A stretch of 64,000 nucleotides of DNA from Croceivirga sp. (GTDB lineage: Bacteria; Bacteroidota; Bacteroidia; Flavobacteriales; Flavobacteriaceae), in contig JANQRG010000042.1 of the NCBI GenBank assembly GCA_028284665.1, positions 171,665 through 235,664 on the forward strand. The letters run 5' to 3'. The position numbers and the translations under genes were made by a program. This document shows, in pieces, positions 8,346 to 19,300 of this stretch. The notes beneath the pieces were generated by a model, which was not told where the DNA came from, made no database searches, and worked only from the letters and a program-made list of their open reading frames with translations. Positions within the stretch are counted from its first letter, which is position 1, and each line of letters begins with the position of its first letter.

Positions 8346-9716
8346 ATGATGAAAGCAACACCATTCCTATTAGGCCTGGTCTTTTTAGGCTTTGTTTCTT
8401 CTTTTGCACAAGAAAAGATCTGGAACGAAACAGCGGAACAAAAAGAAAAACGACTAAAGTGGTGGACCGAAGACCGTTTTGGAATGTTTATCCATTGGGG
8501 ACTTTATGCGCTTCCCGCACGTCACGAATGGGTAAGAAACAGGGAAAGAATTACGAACGAGGATTACCAAAAGTATTTTGAACAATTTAACCCAGATCTT
8601 TACAATCCCAGGGAGTGGGCCAAAATGGCTAAGCGAGCCGGCATGAAATATGCGGTCATCACCTCTAAACATCATGAGGGTTTCACACTATTTGATTCCC
8701 AGCACACTGATTATAAGGCCACCAATACGCCATATGGAAAAGATCTCCTACGGGAGTGGGTGGAGGCTTTCAGGGCAGAAGGCCTTAAAATTGGGTTTTA
8801 CTATTCCTTGATAGATTGGCACCATCCCCATTTTACCGTAGATCGTATTCATCCTTTACGTAAGGAAACCGCAGCAGAATACCGTAAAGTAAATAAGGGA
8901 AGGGATATGGCAAAATATCGAAAGTATTTACACGATCAGGTTCGGGAAATACTGACCGATTATGGTGAAGTGGACATTCTTTGGCTTGACTTTTCCTATC
9001 CCGGAGAGTTCGGAAAGGATCGGGAAGATTGGGGATCCGTGGAACTGCTGAAAATGGTACGCGAACTACAACCAAAGATTATTGTGAACAACAGGGCCGA
9101 CCTTGAAGGGTTTAACGGAGGAGGAGACTTTGTTACCCCGGAACAGTTCAAAGTTCCGGAATGGCCAACAGTCAATGGTGAAAAAGTGCCCTGGGAAACC
9201 TGCCAGACGTTTAGCGGTTCCTGGGGGTATTACAGAGATGAAAATACCTGGAAAAATACCAAGCAATTACTGGTGCTATTAATAGAAACCGTCAGTAAAG
9301 GAGGGAACTTACTCCTAAATGTAGGGCCCACGGCGCGGGGAACTATTGACGAAAGAGCGCAGCATAGCCTGAAAAGGATAGGGGATTGGATGAAATTCAA
9401 CAGCCCTTCAATTTATGGCTGTACCCAAGCTCCCAAAAGCTATAAAGTACCCCAAAATACCTTATTGACCTATAACAAAAAGAAGCATCGCTTATATGTG
9501 CATTTACTCGATTATCCCCTTCAAAACTTTGTGCTCGAAGACTATAAAGGGAAAGTAAAGTATGCACAATTCCTGCACGATGGCTCTGAAATACAAATGA
9601 AGGAACCTTACGGGCATGCTTTTGATTTTGAGATGGGTGAAAAGGATGTGAATTTAGCCTTACCGGTAGTCAAGCCCAATATGGAGATCCCGGTTATTGA
9701 ATTGATTCTCCATTGA
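8346..9716 (+). CDS. GH29 alpha-L-fucosidase, secreted
   Basis: A 456-residue glycoside hydrolase family 29 enzyme with a signal peptide ending near VSSFAQ. Family motifs are RFGMFIHWG (residues 44-52), ITSKHHEGF (105-113), FYYSLIDWHHP (151-161), the nucleophile strand DILWLD with Asp215 as probable nucleophile, and GGNLLLNVGPTARG. It removes terminal alpha-L-fucose from oligosaccharides, probably in the periplasm or at the surface. It heads the rightward arm, has its own promoter box and is separated from susC by 367 nt. It is only distantly similar to the other two fucosidases here, suggesting different linkages. Confidence 0.92.
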   Translation: MMKATPFLLGLVFLGFVSSFAQEKIWNETAEQKEKRLKWWTEDRFGMFIHWGLYALPARHEWVRNRERITNEDYQKYFEQFNPDLYNPREWAKMAKRAGMKYAVITSKHHEGFTLFDSQHTDYKATNTPYGKDLLREWVEAFRAEGLKIGFYYSLIDWHHPHFTVDRIHPLRKETAAEYRKVNKGRDMAKYRKYLHDQVREILTDYGEVDILWLDFSYPGEFGKDREDWGSVELLKMVRELQPKIIVNNRADLEGFNGGGDFVTPEQFKVPEWPTVNGEKVPWETCQTFSGSWGYYRDENTWKNTKQLLVLLIETVSKGGNLLLNVGPTARGTIDERAQHSLKRIGDWMKFNSPSIYGCTQAPKSYKVPQNTLLTYNKKKHRLYVHLLDYPLQNFVLEDYKGKVKYAQFLHDGSEIQMKEPYGHAFDFEMGEKDVNLALPVVKPNMEIPVIELILH

Positions 9717-10083
9717 TTTAATATCGTACCAACACTCACAATTAGGGACACTTGATTAAAAGATCCCATAGTTTTTCTTGTCCATCAATACTTCGCATAA
9801 GATACCCTTTCAACTACCCTGTTGCAACAGAAACTACACAACCAAAAAAGAGTATCAAGGTTATCGTTTTATAGGGCCTATACGATCTTAAATGGAGTGC
9901 AATGTTGTTGTTTTCTGATTTTAAAAATACATGGATTGTGGTATTGATAAAAAAAAGGCAAAAAAAATATCATATTGAGCATAATTTTAGGTAGATGTTA
10001 AATAAAAGTAAAATTACATTTGGTACGTGATATTCGCTTCTTCTTGGGTGTGTCCAAATTGAAAAAACCAAAAAACATACACT
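9717..10083. other. Intergenic region with susC promoter
   Basis: A 367-nt spacer between the first fucosidase and susC. Its only recognisable content is the third promoter box near its right end (9957-10022). No ORF or RNA is supported in the rest. Confidence 0.5.
9957..10022 (+). promoter_or_regulatory. Fucose-locus promoter box 3 (upstream of susC)
   Basis: GGCAAAAAAAATATCATAT (9957-9975) is followed by the -7 element TACATTTG (10015-10022). The distance from the first G of the box to the first T of the -7 element is 58 bases, identical to boxes 1 and 2. The leader to the susC ATG at 10084 is about 60 nt. Confidence 0.7.
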
Positions 10084-13000
10084 ATGAATCCCTCTTTACG
10101 ATTTACGATTCCATCAAAGGGGAGGCTTCTTTGGGCAACTCTTTCAGTATTGTGCCTCCATGTCTCTTTTGCGGGAAACTACCCCTTGGATGAGACCATT
10201 TGGAGCTATGCTTTTGAACAGGCAGCACAGGAAAAAACAGTTACAGGAAAAATTCTGGACGAATCGGGAGAGCCCTTGTTCGGTGCCAATATTTTGGAAA
10301 AAGGCACCAATAATGGCGCTCAGTCCGATTTTGATGGCAACTTTTCCATTACTGTTTCCGGAGATGATGCCATATTGGTCATTTACTATGTAGGTTATGC
10401 CACGCAGGAGATTACTGTTGGCACCCAAACCAATTTTACCGTGCAATTAGAGGTTAGCGCTGCAAGTTTGGATGAGGTGGTGGTCGTGGGGTACGGTACC
10501 CAGAAAAAACGCAACGTAGCCGGATCCATTAGCACCATTGATGGAGAATCCGTAAATACCGTGGTCACCGGGAACCCAACACAGGCCCTTGTGGGGAAGG
10601 CAACAGGGGTACGGGTGGAGACCAACGGAGGGGCACCCGGAGCTGGAGCTACAGTGATCATTAGAGGAACAGGATCGTTGAGCAATCAGGATCCCTTATA
10701 TGTGGTTGATGGGGTTTTCTCGGATAACATCAATTTTTTAAACCCTAGTGATATTGAGTCCATTCAAGTATTAAAGGATGCTTCCACGGCTTCCATATAT
10801 GGAGCCCGATCCGGGCAGGGGGTGGTCATTGTCACCACCAAAAAAGGGAGAACAGGGCAACCTATGAAAATTGATTTTGATATGAGTTTGGGGGTTGCCA
10901 CCGAAATACGACAACTTGATTTTCTTAATGCCTCGGAGTACATTGCCAATAGGGAACAGGCCTTTATCAACGATGGAACCCCATTGCCGGCCAACTTTTT
11001 TGATTTTGATCCCAACGTTGATTCCGATATACAGGACGCCTCGTTGCGAACGGCCATAGTGCAAAACTATGGATTACGAATAGCTGGGGGTGGAAAAAAC
11101 AGTACCTATAATATTTCTTTGAACCGCTTGGATCAAGAGGGTGTGGTAAGGGCTTCTAGTTTTGAGCGAAATTCCTTAAGGATAAATACTTCTTTGACCC
11201 GTGGAAGGTTTGCATTGAGTCAATCCTTATTCCTGTCAAGATCTATAGATCGACCAAATGAAGATTTTGGACGGGAATATGGCCATTTGCCCATTACTCC
11301 AATAAGGGATGCAAGCTTGGACGGTGGATTTGCAGCGGCCAATACAGGAGTAGCGGGAGTGAGCCGGTCTTCGAACTGGTTGGGCGTGGCCACGCTTACG
11401 GAACGACGCATCACCAATGACAATGTACTTGGAAATCTTTCCGGGACCTATGAGATATTCGACGGGCTTAAGTACAAGTTAAACCTTTCGTTGAATTATA
11501 ATAACAGTAGAAACTTCACCTTTGTACCTACGTACTTTACCAGCAATTCCGATGTAGGACAAAATCCTTTGGCAGATCTAATAGATACCAGGGGGACCTT
11601 TGTGTCCACCATCGTGGAAAATCTACTTACTTATACCAAAAGTTTTGGAAACCACAATATAGATGCTTTGGCAGGGTATTCCGAACAAAGGGATGTTAAT
11701 GAGGATCTCAGCATTCAAGTAGAAGGATTTCTAAGTAACGATACAAGAACAGTAAATGCCGGGAATAATGTGGTGGACCGGTTCGGAGGAAAATTCCCTA
11801 GGAACATAAGAAGTTTTTTTGGAAGAATAAACTATGATTACGCCGAACGGTATTTGTTTACGGCCTCCCTTAGGCGCGATGGGTCTTCCAACTTCGGGGA
11901 AGACAATCGTTTTGGTGTTTTCCCTGCCGTGGGCGTGGGCTGGAATATCAGTGAAGAGCCGTTTTTTAAAATTGATGCCGTGGACAATTTAAAGCTACGG
12001 GGCAGTTGGGGAAGGTTAGGTTCGGACAATCTACAGCCTTTTCAATATATCACTGCTTTAAATATTACGAGTCAATATACCCTGGGAGCCAACCAGCAGC
12101 GGATAAGTGGGGTCTCCCAAATCCAATTTTCCAATCCGGATTTGAAATGGGAGGAGACCACAACCACAGATATTGGTATAGAAGGGAGTCTCTATGGGGG
12201 CAAATTGGTATTTGAGGCGGGTTATTTTAACAAAAGATCGGAGGATATTTTGACCGCCCTTCCCATTAACCCCACATCGGGGACAAACGTGGCCATCCCT
12301 TTCAATGCAGCCACAGTAGAAAATACGGGTTTTGAATTTTCAATGACTTATAATAAAGTAGCTGGGGATTTTACCTATTCCATAACGGGCAACTTCTCTA
12401 CATTGGACAACGAGGTTACGGATCTTGGTGAAGGGGTCAATCCAATTAGAAGCGGTTTTTTTACCGATGAATCCTTTGCTGCAACTAGGACAGAAGCGGG
12501 CTTTCCCGTGGCCTATTTTTATGGATATAAAACAAACGGGGTGTACCAAAGCCAGGCCGAGATCGATGCTGATGGATTGGCCGGTCGTTCTGCGGTACCG
12601 GGTGATCTGCGTTTTGTGGATCTCAATGGAGATGGTGTCCTTAATGCAGATGATCAAACCTTTTTAGGTAGTCCAATCCCTGATTTTGAGTACAGTGTCA
12701 ATTTTGCTTCCCAATACAAAGGCTTTGACCTGACGCTGTTTTTCCAGGGTGTGGCGGGAAGAGAGATATGGAATGGCCGCCGTTTTGAAGGGGTTTTTGT
12801 ACCCAATGGACCCAAAAGAGGTATCGCCCGTGATGCCTGGACACCCAACAACCCCTCCAATATCGTACCAAGGGCTACCATTGGGGATGCCGGCGTAAAC
12901 CGCAGGGAATCGGATTTCTATGTGGAGGATGGTTCCTACTTCAGATTGCAAAACGCCACGCTGGGGTATTCCTTTCCCCAACAGGTCATTGATAAGCTGT

Positions 13001-13185
13001 CTTTGGACAAACTACGACTTTTTGTAAATGTAGAGAATGCCTTTATTATAGATAATTATTCGGGCTATTTCCCGGAACTCGGTAGAAACATTAGAAGGGG
13101 GAACGATTTGTTTAACAGGGGGGTAGATGAAAACGCCTATCCCGTTCCCCGAACATTAACCTTTGGTTTGCAAGTATCCCTATAA
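10084..13185 (+). CDS. SusC-like TonB-dependent outer-membrane transporter
   Basis: A 1033-residue SusC-family protein. It has an N-terminal signal segment, a carboxypeptidase-regulatory-like domain (VTGKILDESGEPLFGANI, about residues 53-70), the SusC signature EVVVVGYGTQKKRN, a plug domain with the DPLYVVDGVF and DIESIQVLKDASTASIYG motifs, and a 22-strand-type barrel ending in a C-terminal aromatic strand (LTFGLQVSL). It takes up large fucose-containing oligosaccharides through the outer membrane with its SusD partner, encoded 17 nt downstream. It starts the rightward operon. Confidence 0.95.
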   Translation: MNPSLRFTIPSKGRLLWATLSVLCLHVSFAGNYPLDETIWSYAFEQAAQEKTVTGKILDESGEPLFGANILEKGTNNGAQSDFDGNFSITVSGDDAILVIYYVGYATQEITVGTQTNFTVQLEVSAASLDEVVVVGYGTQKKRNVAGSISTIDGESVNTVVTGNPTQALVGKATGVRVETNGGAPGAGATVIIRGTGSLSNQDPLYVVDGVFSDNINFLNPSDIESIQVLKDASTASIYGARSGQGVVIVTTKKGRTGQPMKIDFDMSLGVATEIRQLDFLNASEYIANREQAFINDGTPLPANFFDFDPNVDSDIQDASLRTAIVQNYGLRIAGGGKNSTYNISLNRLDQEGVVRASSFERNSLRINTSLTRGRFALSQSLFLSRSIDRPNEDFGREYGHLPITPIRDASLDGGFAAANTGVAGVSRSSNWLGVATLTERRITNDNVLGNLSGTYEIFDGLKYKLNLSLNYNNSRNFTFVPTYFTSNSDVGQNPLADLIDTRGTFVSTIVENLLTYTKSFGNHNIDALAGYSEQRDVNEDLSIQVEGFLSNDTRTVNAGNNVVDRFGGKFPRNIRSFFGRINYDYAERYLFTASLRRDGSSNFGEDNRFGVFPAVGVGWNISEEPFFKIDAVDNLKLRGSWGRLGSDNLQPFQYITALNITSQYTLGANQQRISGVSQIQFSNPDLKWEETTTTDIGIEGSLYGGKLVFEAGYFNKRSEDILTALPINPTSGTNVAIPFNAATVENTGFEFSMTYNKVAGDFTYSITGNFSTLDNEVTDLGEGVNPIRSGFFTDESFAATRTEAGFPVAYFYGYKTNGVYQSQAEIDADGLAGRSAVPGDLRFVDLNGDGVLNADDQTFLGSPIPDFEYSVNFASQYKGFDLTLFFQGVAGREIWNGRRFEGVFVPNGPKRGIARDAWTPNNPSNIVPRATIGDAGVNRRESDFYVEDGSYFRLQNATLGYSFPQQVIDKLSLDKLRLFVNVENAFIIDNYSGYFPELGRNIRRGNDLFNRGVDENAYPVPRTLTFGLQVSL

Positions 13186-13202
13186 ACTGAAAAAAAAGCG
13201 CA

Positions 13203-14750
13203 ATGAAAAAATTAAAAAGAATTCTAACGGCCCTATCGGCAGCTATCATAGTATTTGTAGCCTGTGATGATAACCTTTTGGAGGTAACCGATGAGAACAG
13301 GTTAAATCCTGATGTGTTTTGGCAGACCGGGGAGCATGCCAGATTGGCCATCATTGGAGCGTACAGCCCCTTGGCCAATCAGTTTGGCTGGGGAAGAATG
13401 ATGCCCATACATACCATGTATCGATCCGATGCCACAAACCCTATTCCTGCACAAGGAATAATCACCGATCCCGCCAATTTTTCAATTGAACCCACTTTCG
13501 GAAGGTTGCAGGAAGCCTGGGGGGAATTCTGGAAAACCATACTCAGGGCCAATACCATACTGGTGGAGGTGCCCGGTATAGAAGATCCTTCTTTTTCCGA
13601 GGAAGAGAAAAACGCGATCCTAGGGGAAGCCTACTTTTTAAGAGGGTTTCAATATTTTTATTTGGTAACCATGTTCCGAAATGTTCCCTTGATCACAGAG
13701 CCTGCTGAATCATTAGCAGAGGTACAAAGAGCCCCAGCAGATCCTGAAGAGGTTTGGCAACAAGTCATCAGCGATCTAAGAATGGCGCAATCCTTATTGC
13801 CGGAGTCCTGGGGTACAGATAATATAGGTAGGGCTACCTGGGGTGCCGCCACCGGAATGCTTGGCAAGACCCATCTCTATCGTTCTGGTATTGACAATGT
13901 GAATGAATATGCAGAAGCTGCTGCCGAGTTTAGACGAATTATTGATTCCGGGATTTATAGTTTGATGCCCAATCATGAGGATAACTTTGGGGATGACCAG
14001 GAAAACAATATGGAATCCCTTTTTGAGATTCAGTTGGACGACGCTACCATAGGTTGGGGAGCAGATGGGCTGAACGATCTAAGGACGGCCGCCTGGGAGC
14101 CGGATCTGGCACCTCCCGGCTTTACCAGCCAATCCGGAATGTTGATCAACACCTGGGTACGGGAGGCCTTCCTTACAGAAACCACAACAGACGGTCAAAC
14201 CGATCCCAGGGCTTTTTCTACCATCGTTTATGATTATCCGGGGGCCATGATGTATGAAACGCCATTTGCAGAAGCGTTCGCAGATCTGAATACCGTAACC
14301 GTGCGGAAGTATCTCGATTTCAGACCAGGTAAGACCCAGTCCGATTTTGGTTTTGCCGGTTTCCCCTCGGTCATTAACTGGCGGATTATGCGGTATGCGG
14401 ATATATTGTTGCTATATGCAGAAGCGGAAAACGAAGTGAGCGGAGGAAGCCAGATGGCCTTGGATGCCTTAAACCAGGTGAGGACAAGGGCCAATATGCC
14501 GGCAAGGACGTCCACCGATCAGGCTACACTTAGGCAACAGGTTAGGGACGAACGCGTTCTGGAGCTTATTTTTGAAGGAGATCGCTATCACGATCTGCTG
14601 CGCTGGGGCTTGATTCCCGAAGCCATAACGGACGATCTAAAATCCAATATGGGCGGCTCTCAGTATGTCCCGGGAAGGGAATATTTACCCATTCCGCAGA
14701 TAGAAATTGATACTAATCCGTTCTATGAGCAAAACCCCGGATACAATTAA
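13203..14750 (+). CDS. SusD-like (RagB/SusD) glycan-binding lipoprotein
   Basis: A 515-residue SusD-family lipoprotein. The signal peptide ends in a lipobox (FVAC, Cys near residue 21), consistent with surface anchoring. The N-terminal SusD_3-like helical region includes WGEFWKTILRANTIL and AILGEAYFLRGFQYFYLV. The C-terminal RagB domain has RYADILLLYAEAENE and DERVLELIFEGDRYHDLLRWG. It forms the lid of the SusC channel and binds the glycan. It is followed 55 nt later by a GH29 gene. Confidence 0.95.
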   Translation: MKKLKRILTALSAAIIVFVACDDNLLEVTDENRLNPDVFWQTGEHARLAIIGAYSPLANQFGWGRMMPIHTMYRSDATNPIPAQGIITDPANFSIEPTFGRLQEAWGEFWKTILRANTILVEVPGIEDPSFSEEEKNAILGEAYFLRGFQYFYLVTMFRNVPLITEPAESLAEVQRAPADPEEVWQQVISDLRMAQSLLPESWGTDNIGRATWGAATGMLGKTHLYRSGIDNVNEYAEAAAEFRRIIDSGIYSLMPNHEDNFGDDQENNMESLFEIQLDDATIGWGADGLNDLRTAAWEPDLAPPGFTSQSGMLINTWVREAFLTETTTDGQTDPRAFSTIVYDYPGAMMYETPFAEAFADLNTVTVRKYLDFRPGKTQSDFGFAGFPSVINWRIMRYADILLLYAEAENEVSGGSQMALDALNQVRTRANMPARTSTDQATLRQQVRDERVLELIFEGDRYHDLLRWGLIPEAITDDLKSNMGGSQYVPGREYLPIPQIEIDTNPFYEQNPGYN

Positions 14751-14805
14751 AGCCATGGAATTGGATAATGGAGGATTGATTTTACAAAAAATGAATGCTT
14801 AAAAA

Positions 14806-16227
14806 ATGAAGACAACCGTTTATATCATAACCCTACTCCTGTTTGTTTCTTGCCAACAAAAGAAAAAGGAAGAACCGGAAGGGGCAATTACGAAGGTGGA
14901 TTACTTAAAAGAATCCAGAGCCGATTTTGATAAGCGCATGGCCTGGTGGCGGGATGCCCGGTTTGGCATGTTCATCCATTGGGGGGCATATGCAGTTCCT
15001 GCAGGAGTACACAATGGGGAAGAAACTGAATTTATCGCGGAATGGATCATGAATTCTGCCCGTATCCCAATAACAGAGTATGAAGACTATGTGAGGCAGT
15101 TTGACCCCCAACAATTCGATGCCGATCGCTGGATGCAATTGGCCAGTGAGGCAGGGATGAAATACTTGGTGATTACCTCAAAACACCATGACGGATTTTG
15201 TTTGTGGGATTCCAAGGTTTCGGGCTATGACATTATGGATTTTTCGCCTTATAAAAAAGATGTGTTAAAGGCCTTGTCAGCCGCCTGCAAAAAATATGGG
15301 ATCCGTTTCGGCCTGTACCATTCCATTATGGACTGGCACCATCCCGACGCACAGTCCATCAACGAGCCGCATTATTGGAACTTTGAAGGGGGGAATAAAA
15401 TCAATCCCAGGTTTCCGGAGTATTTGGAGGACTATCTTAAACCCCAATTAAAGGAATTGGTGGAAGCATACGATCCGGATATTCTTTGGTTTGATGGCGA
15501 GTGGGTGGACGATTATACCCATGAACAGGGACAGGCCTTATACCAGTATGTACGTGAGTTAAAGCCTGAAATCATTATCAATAATCGCGTGGACAAAGGA
15601 AGGCAGGGCATGCAGGGAATGAATGCCGAAGGAAATTTTGCGGGTGATTTTGGTACCCCCGAACAGGAGATCCTGGCTACTACTTCAGATTTTGACTGGG
15701 AGTCTTGTATGACCATGAACGATACCTGGGGCTATGACCAAACAGATGAAAACTGGAAATCTACAGCGCAATTATTGCACAACCTGGTGGATGTAACGGC
15801 CAAAGGAGGCAATTATCTGTTGAATATAGGGCCAACAGCAGAAGGTGTAATCCCTGAAGCCAGTGTGGTACGGCTTCAGGAAATAGGAAAATGGCTAAAA
15901 ACCAGCGGGGAGGCCGTTTATGGAACCCAAAGGTTGGAAAAAGGCTATAGACAACCCGACTCGTTATTATACACGCGTAAAAAAGGGTCAGATACCTTTT
16001 ATGCTATTCAAATGGCTGAATTGCCTCCGACCATTACCCTCGAAAATTTGCTGGGGAATGAAAACACCACCATCTCTTTACTGGCCAACCAGGAGATTTC
16101 ATTGGAATGGACTATTTCTGAAAATGGTAAGATCACCATTGAGCGTCCCGGGGACCTGGATCTTTCCAGCTGGGACAATACCAAGGCCTGGGCTTTTAGG
16201 GTAGAGAATGCCAAGGAAAAATTGTAA
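14806..16227 (+). CDS. GH29 alpha-L-fucosidase, lipoprotein
   Basis: A 473-residue GH29 enzyme with a lipoprotein signal (LLLFVSC, Cys16). This distinguishes it from the two signal-peptidase-I-type fucosidases of the locus and suggests membrane anchoring, possibly at the cell surface. Motifs are RFGMFIHWGAYAVPAG, ITSKHHDGFCLWD, YHSIMDWHHPD, DILWFDGEW with Asp230 as probable nucleophile, and GGNYLLNIGPTAEG. It lies directly downstream of susD. Surface anchoring is inferred; the family is secure. Confidence 0.92.
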   Translation: MKTTVYIITLLLFVSCQQKKKEEPEGAITKVDYLKESRADFDKRMAWWRDARFGMFIHWGAYAVPAGVHNGEETEFIAEWIMNSARIPITEYEDYVRQFDPQQFDADRWMQLASEAGMKYLVITSKHHDGFCLWDSKVSGYDIMDFSPYKKDVLKALSAACKKYGIRFGLYHSIMDWHHPDAQSINEPHYWNFEGGNKINPRFPEYLEDYLKPQLKELVEAYDPDILWFDGEWVDDYTHEQGQALYQYVRELKPEIIINNRVDKGRQGMQGMNAEGNFAGDFGTPEQEILATTSDFDWESCMTMNDTWGYDQTDENWKSTAQLLHNLVDVTAKGGNYLLNIGPTAEGVIPEASVVRLQEIGKWLKTSGEAVYGTQRLEKGYRQPDSLLYTRKKGSDTFYAIQMAELPPTITLENLLGNENTTISLLANQEISLEWTISENGKITIERPGDLDLSSWDNTKAWAFRVENAKEKL

Positions 16228-16397
16228 TGGTTCGGTAGATGATAGCATGGAGAAGAGCATACAGTTGATATGTTTGAGTTAGTTGATATTTGGGCACGCC
16301 TGATCCCAGGCTGCCCAAATCTTACTATAAAACGAGCATAACTTCGGTCTATGAACCTCTTGTTTTTTTACAAGTAGGGCAAGGGTTTACAAATACT

Positions 16398-19300
16398 ATG
16401 AAAAAGAAAAAGATTTTGGTTACACTCCTAGTCCCCCTTTTCTGGGGGTGTGTTGTGGATGCTGAACCAAAAACAGAAAAGACGTCGCTTTTTACGCAAG
16501 TTGACCATGCTACAAGTAAACTAAGATTTGCAAATACCATTCAAGAGAATGATTCCCTTAATTATTACAGTTTTCCTTATATCTACATGGGGGGAGGTGT
16601 GGCCATAGCTGATTTTAACAACGATGGCCTGTCCGATCTGTACCTGACCGGGAATATGGTATCCAATAAACTGTACCTGAATAAAGGCGACATGGTATTT
16701 GAAGATATCACTGAAAGCTCCGGTACGGCTGGTGATGATCGCTGGTATACAGGTATCACCACTGTGGATATCAATCATGATGGTTACACGGATATCTATC
16801 TTTCAGTATCCGGCAAAGATGGAAATACAAGCAACCAACTTTTCATCAATAAGGGCGATTTGACTTTCGAAGAAAGGGCTTCGGAATTTGGAATTGATGA
16901 TCAGGGACATTCCATACAATCTACATTTTTTGACTATGACAGGGATGGGGATTTGGACCTTTTTGTGGCGAATTATCCCTTAATTCCAATATCCCTGGGG
17001 AATGCGTTTTATGCCGAAAAGATCCGGAAGAATGATTGGAAGGATTCGGGGCATTTGTATAGAAATGAGGGATCCACTTTTGTAGAAGTGACCGCAGCGG
17101 CCGGAGTTCAAAATTTTGGCCTTACACTTGGCCTGTCTTCTGCAGATCTTAACTCAGACGGATGGGCAGACCTTTATCTTTCGAATGACTTTAATGTGCC
17201 CGATTACTTTTACCTGAATAACAAAGACGGTACGTTCTCCGAAGTTTTACAACAGGCCATTGGACATACTTCCATGTTCGGAATGGGGATAGATGTTGCC
17301 GATTTTAACAACGATGGGCTTTTAGATCTGATCCAGGCCGATATGACCCCTGAGGACTATACCCGCGCCAAGGTAAACATGGCAAGTATGGCCCCTGATA
17401 ATTTCCGGAAAGCGGTGGACCTAGGATTTCATTATCAATACATGCAAAATAGCCTTCAATTGAACAATGGGGTTAACACCATAGGCATACCCATTATGAC
17501 CGAAATGTCCAGAATGGCTAATGTTGCGACAACCGACTGGAGCTGGTCTACAGTATTTGCCGATTTGGACAATGATGGGTGGAAAGATGCGTATATCACC
17601 AATGGAATGAAGCGAGATGTAAACGATAATGATGTAAATGACAGAAGTGATGAGGTCACTTTCCAAAAGGCTTTTGGGCGTACCCTTATTGAGGACTATC
17701 CCAGTGAACCTTTACATAATTATGCCTACAGGAACAATGGCGATCTTACGTTTGAGAAGATGACGGATGCCTGGGGCCTGTCGTATAAAAGCTTTTCCAA
17801 CGGGATGGCCTATGGCGATTTGGACAATGATGGCGATTTGGACCTGGTGATAAACAATTTGGATGAACCGCTATCCCTCTTTGAAAATAGCGCCGCACAA
17901 ACCGGGAACCACTATCTGAGGGTAAAACTTCAAGGGTTCACCCAAAACACGCAAGGGTTGGGAGCGCGTTTACAAGCAAAAATTCCGGGGACGGATCGTA
18001 TACAGACTGTTGAATTGTTGACAAGCCGTGGGTTTCAATCGGCTGTAGAACCAATAGCTCATTTTGGTTTGGGATCTTATGAGGGGAAGCTGGAACTTTT
18101 GGTGAATTGGCCTAATGGGCAAAGGCAAACCCTGGAGGTGAAAGAAGTAAATCAGACTTTGGAGCTTACCTACTCGCCCGACGAGAAAGCTTCAAATGTG
18201 CGTGTTGCGCAATCTATCCTAACCTTTGAGGACCATACCCAAAGGTCAGGTATGGATTTTGTGCACCAGGAGGATGGATATGACGATTTCCGCCGAGAAC
18301 CATTGTTACCCCATAAATACTCTACCCAAGGTCCGGGATTGGCCTGTGGGGATATCAATGCCGATGGATTGGAAGACTTTTTCGTAGGCAATGCCGCAGG
18401 TAAGTCGGGTGAGTTATATATACAACATCGCGGTCAAACCTTTACCCGGGTTTCCGGTCCCTGGGAACAGGATGGGGCCAAAGAAGATACGGGCGCCTTG
18501 TTCTTTGATGTGGATAACGATGGGGACCTGGATTTTTACGTGGTAAGTGGTGGGCATAATCCGGCGAGAGCCCCGGAGTTCTTCCAGGATCGTTTATACC
18601 TGAATACCAAAGGGAAATTTGAAAAGGCCGTGGGCGTGCTTCCACAAATGAACACTGCAGGACGCGTCATAGCCGTTTCGGATTACGACAAGGATGGTGA
18701 TTTGGATGTGTTTGTCGGAGGAAGAAATGTACCGGGAAGCTATCCTTCACCCGCTGACAGTCATCTCCTTAAAAACCAGGTGAGCGATACGGGCGAACTA
18801 AAGTTCATAGATGTTACCACTACGGAATGCCCAACTTTTAAATCATTGGGCATGGTTACCACTGCCAGTTGGGCAGACATAAATTCTGACGGTTGGGAGG
18901 ATCTTTTGGTGGCCGGTGAGTGGATGTCCCCCAGATTGTTTATCAATCAAAAAGGGCGTTTGGTGGAGCAGACTGAAGCATGGGGATTGAACGAAAAGAC
19001 GGGCTGGTGGTATGCTTTGTCCGTTTTTGATGTGGACAATGATGGGGATAAAGATATTGTGCTCGGGAATCTGGGATTAAATTATAAATATAAGGCCAGT
19101 TCCGAAAAGCCCTTTGAGGTATTCGCTGCAGATTTTGATGGGAACGACCACACGGATATTGTCCTGAGTCAGCACAAGGAAGGCAAGCTGTTACCCTTAA
19201 GAGGGCGGGAATGCTCATCACAACAGATACCGGCCATAAAACTAAAATATCCTACCTATCGGGAATTCGCCGCAGCGGACTTGTTCGATATTTACGGTAA

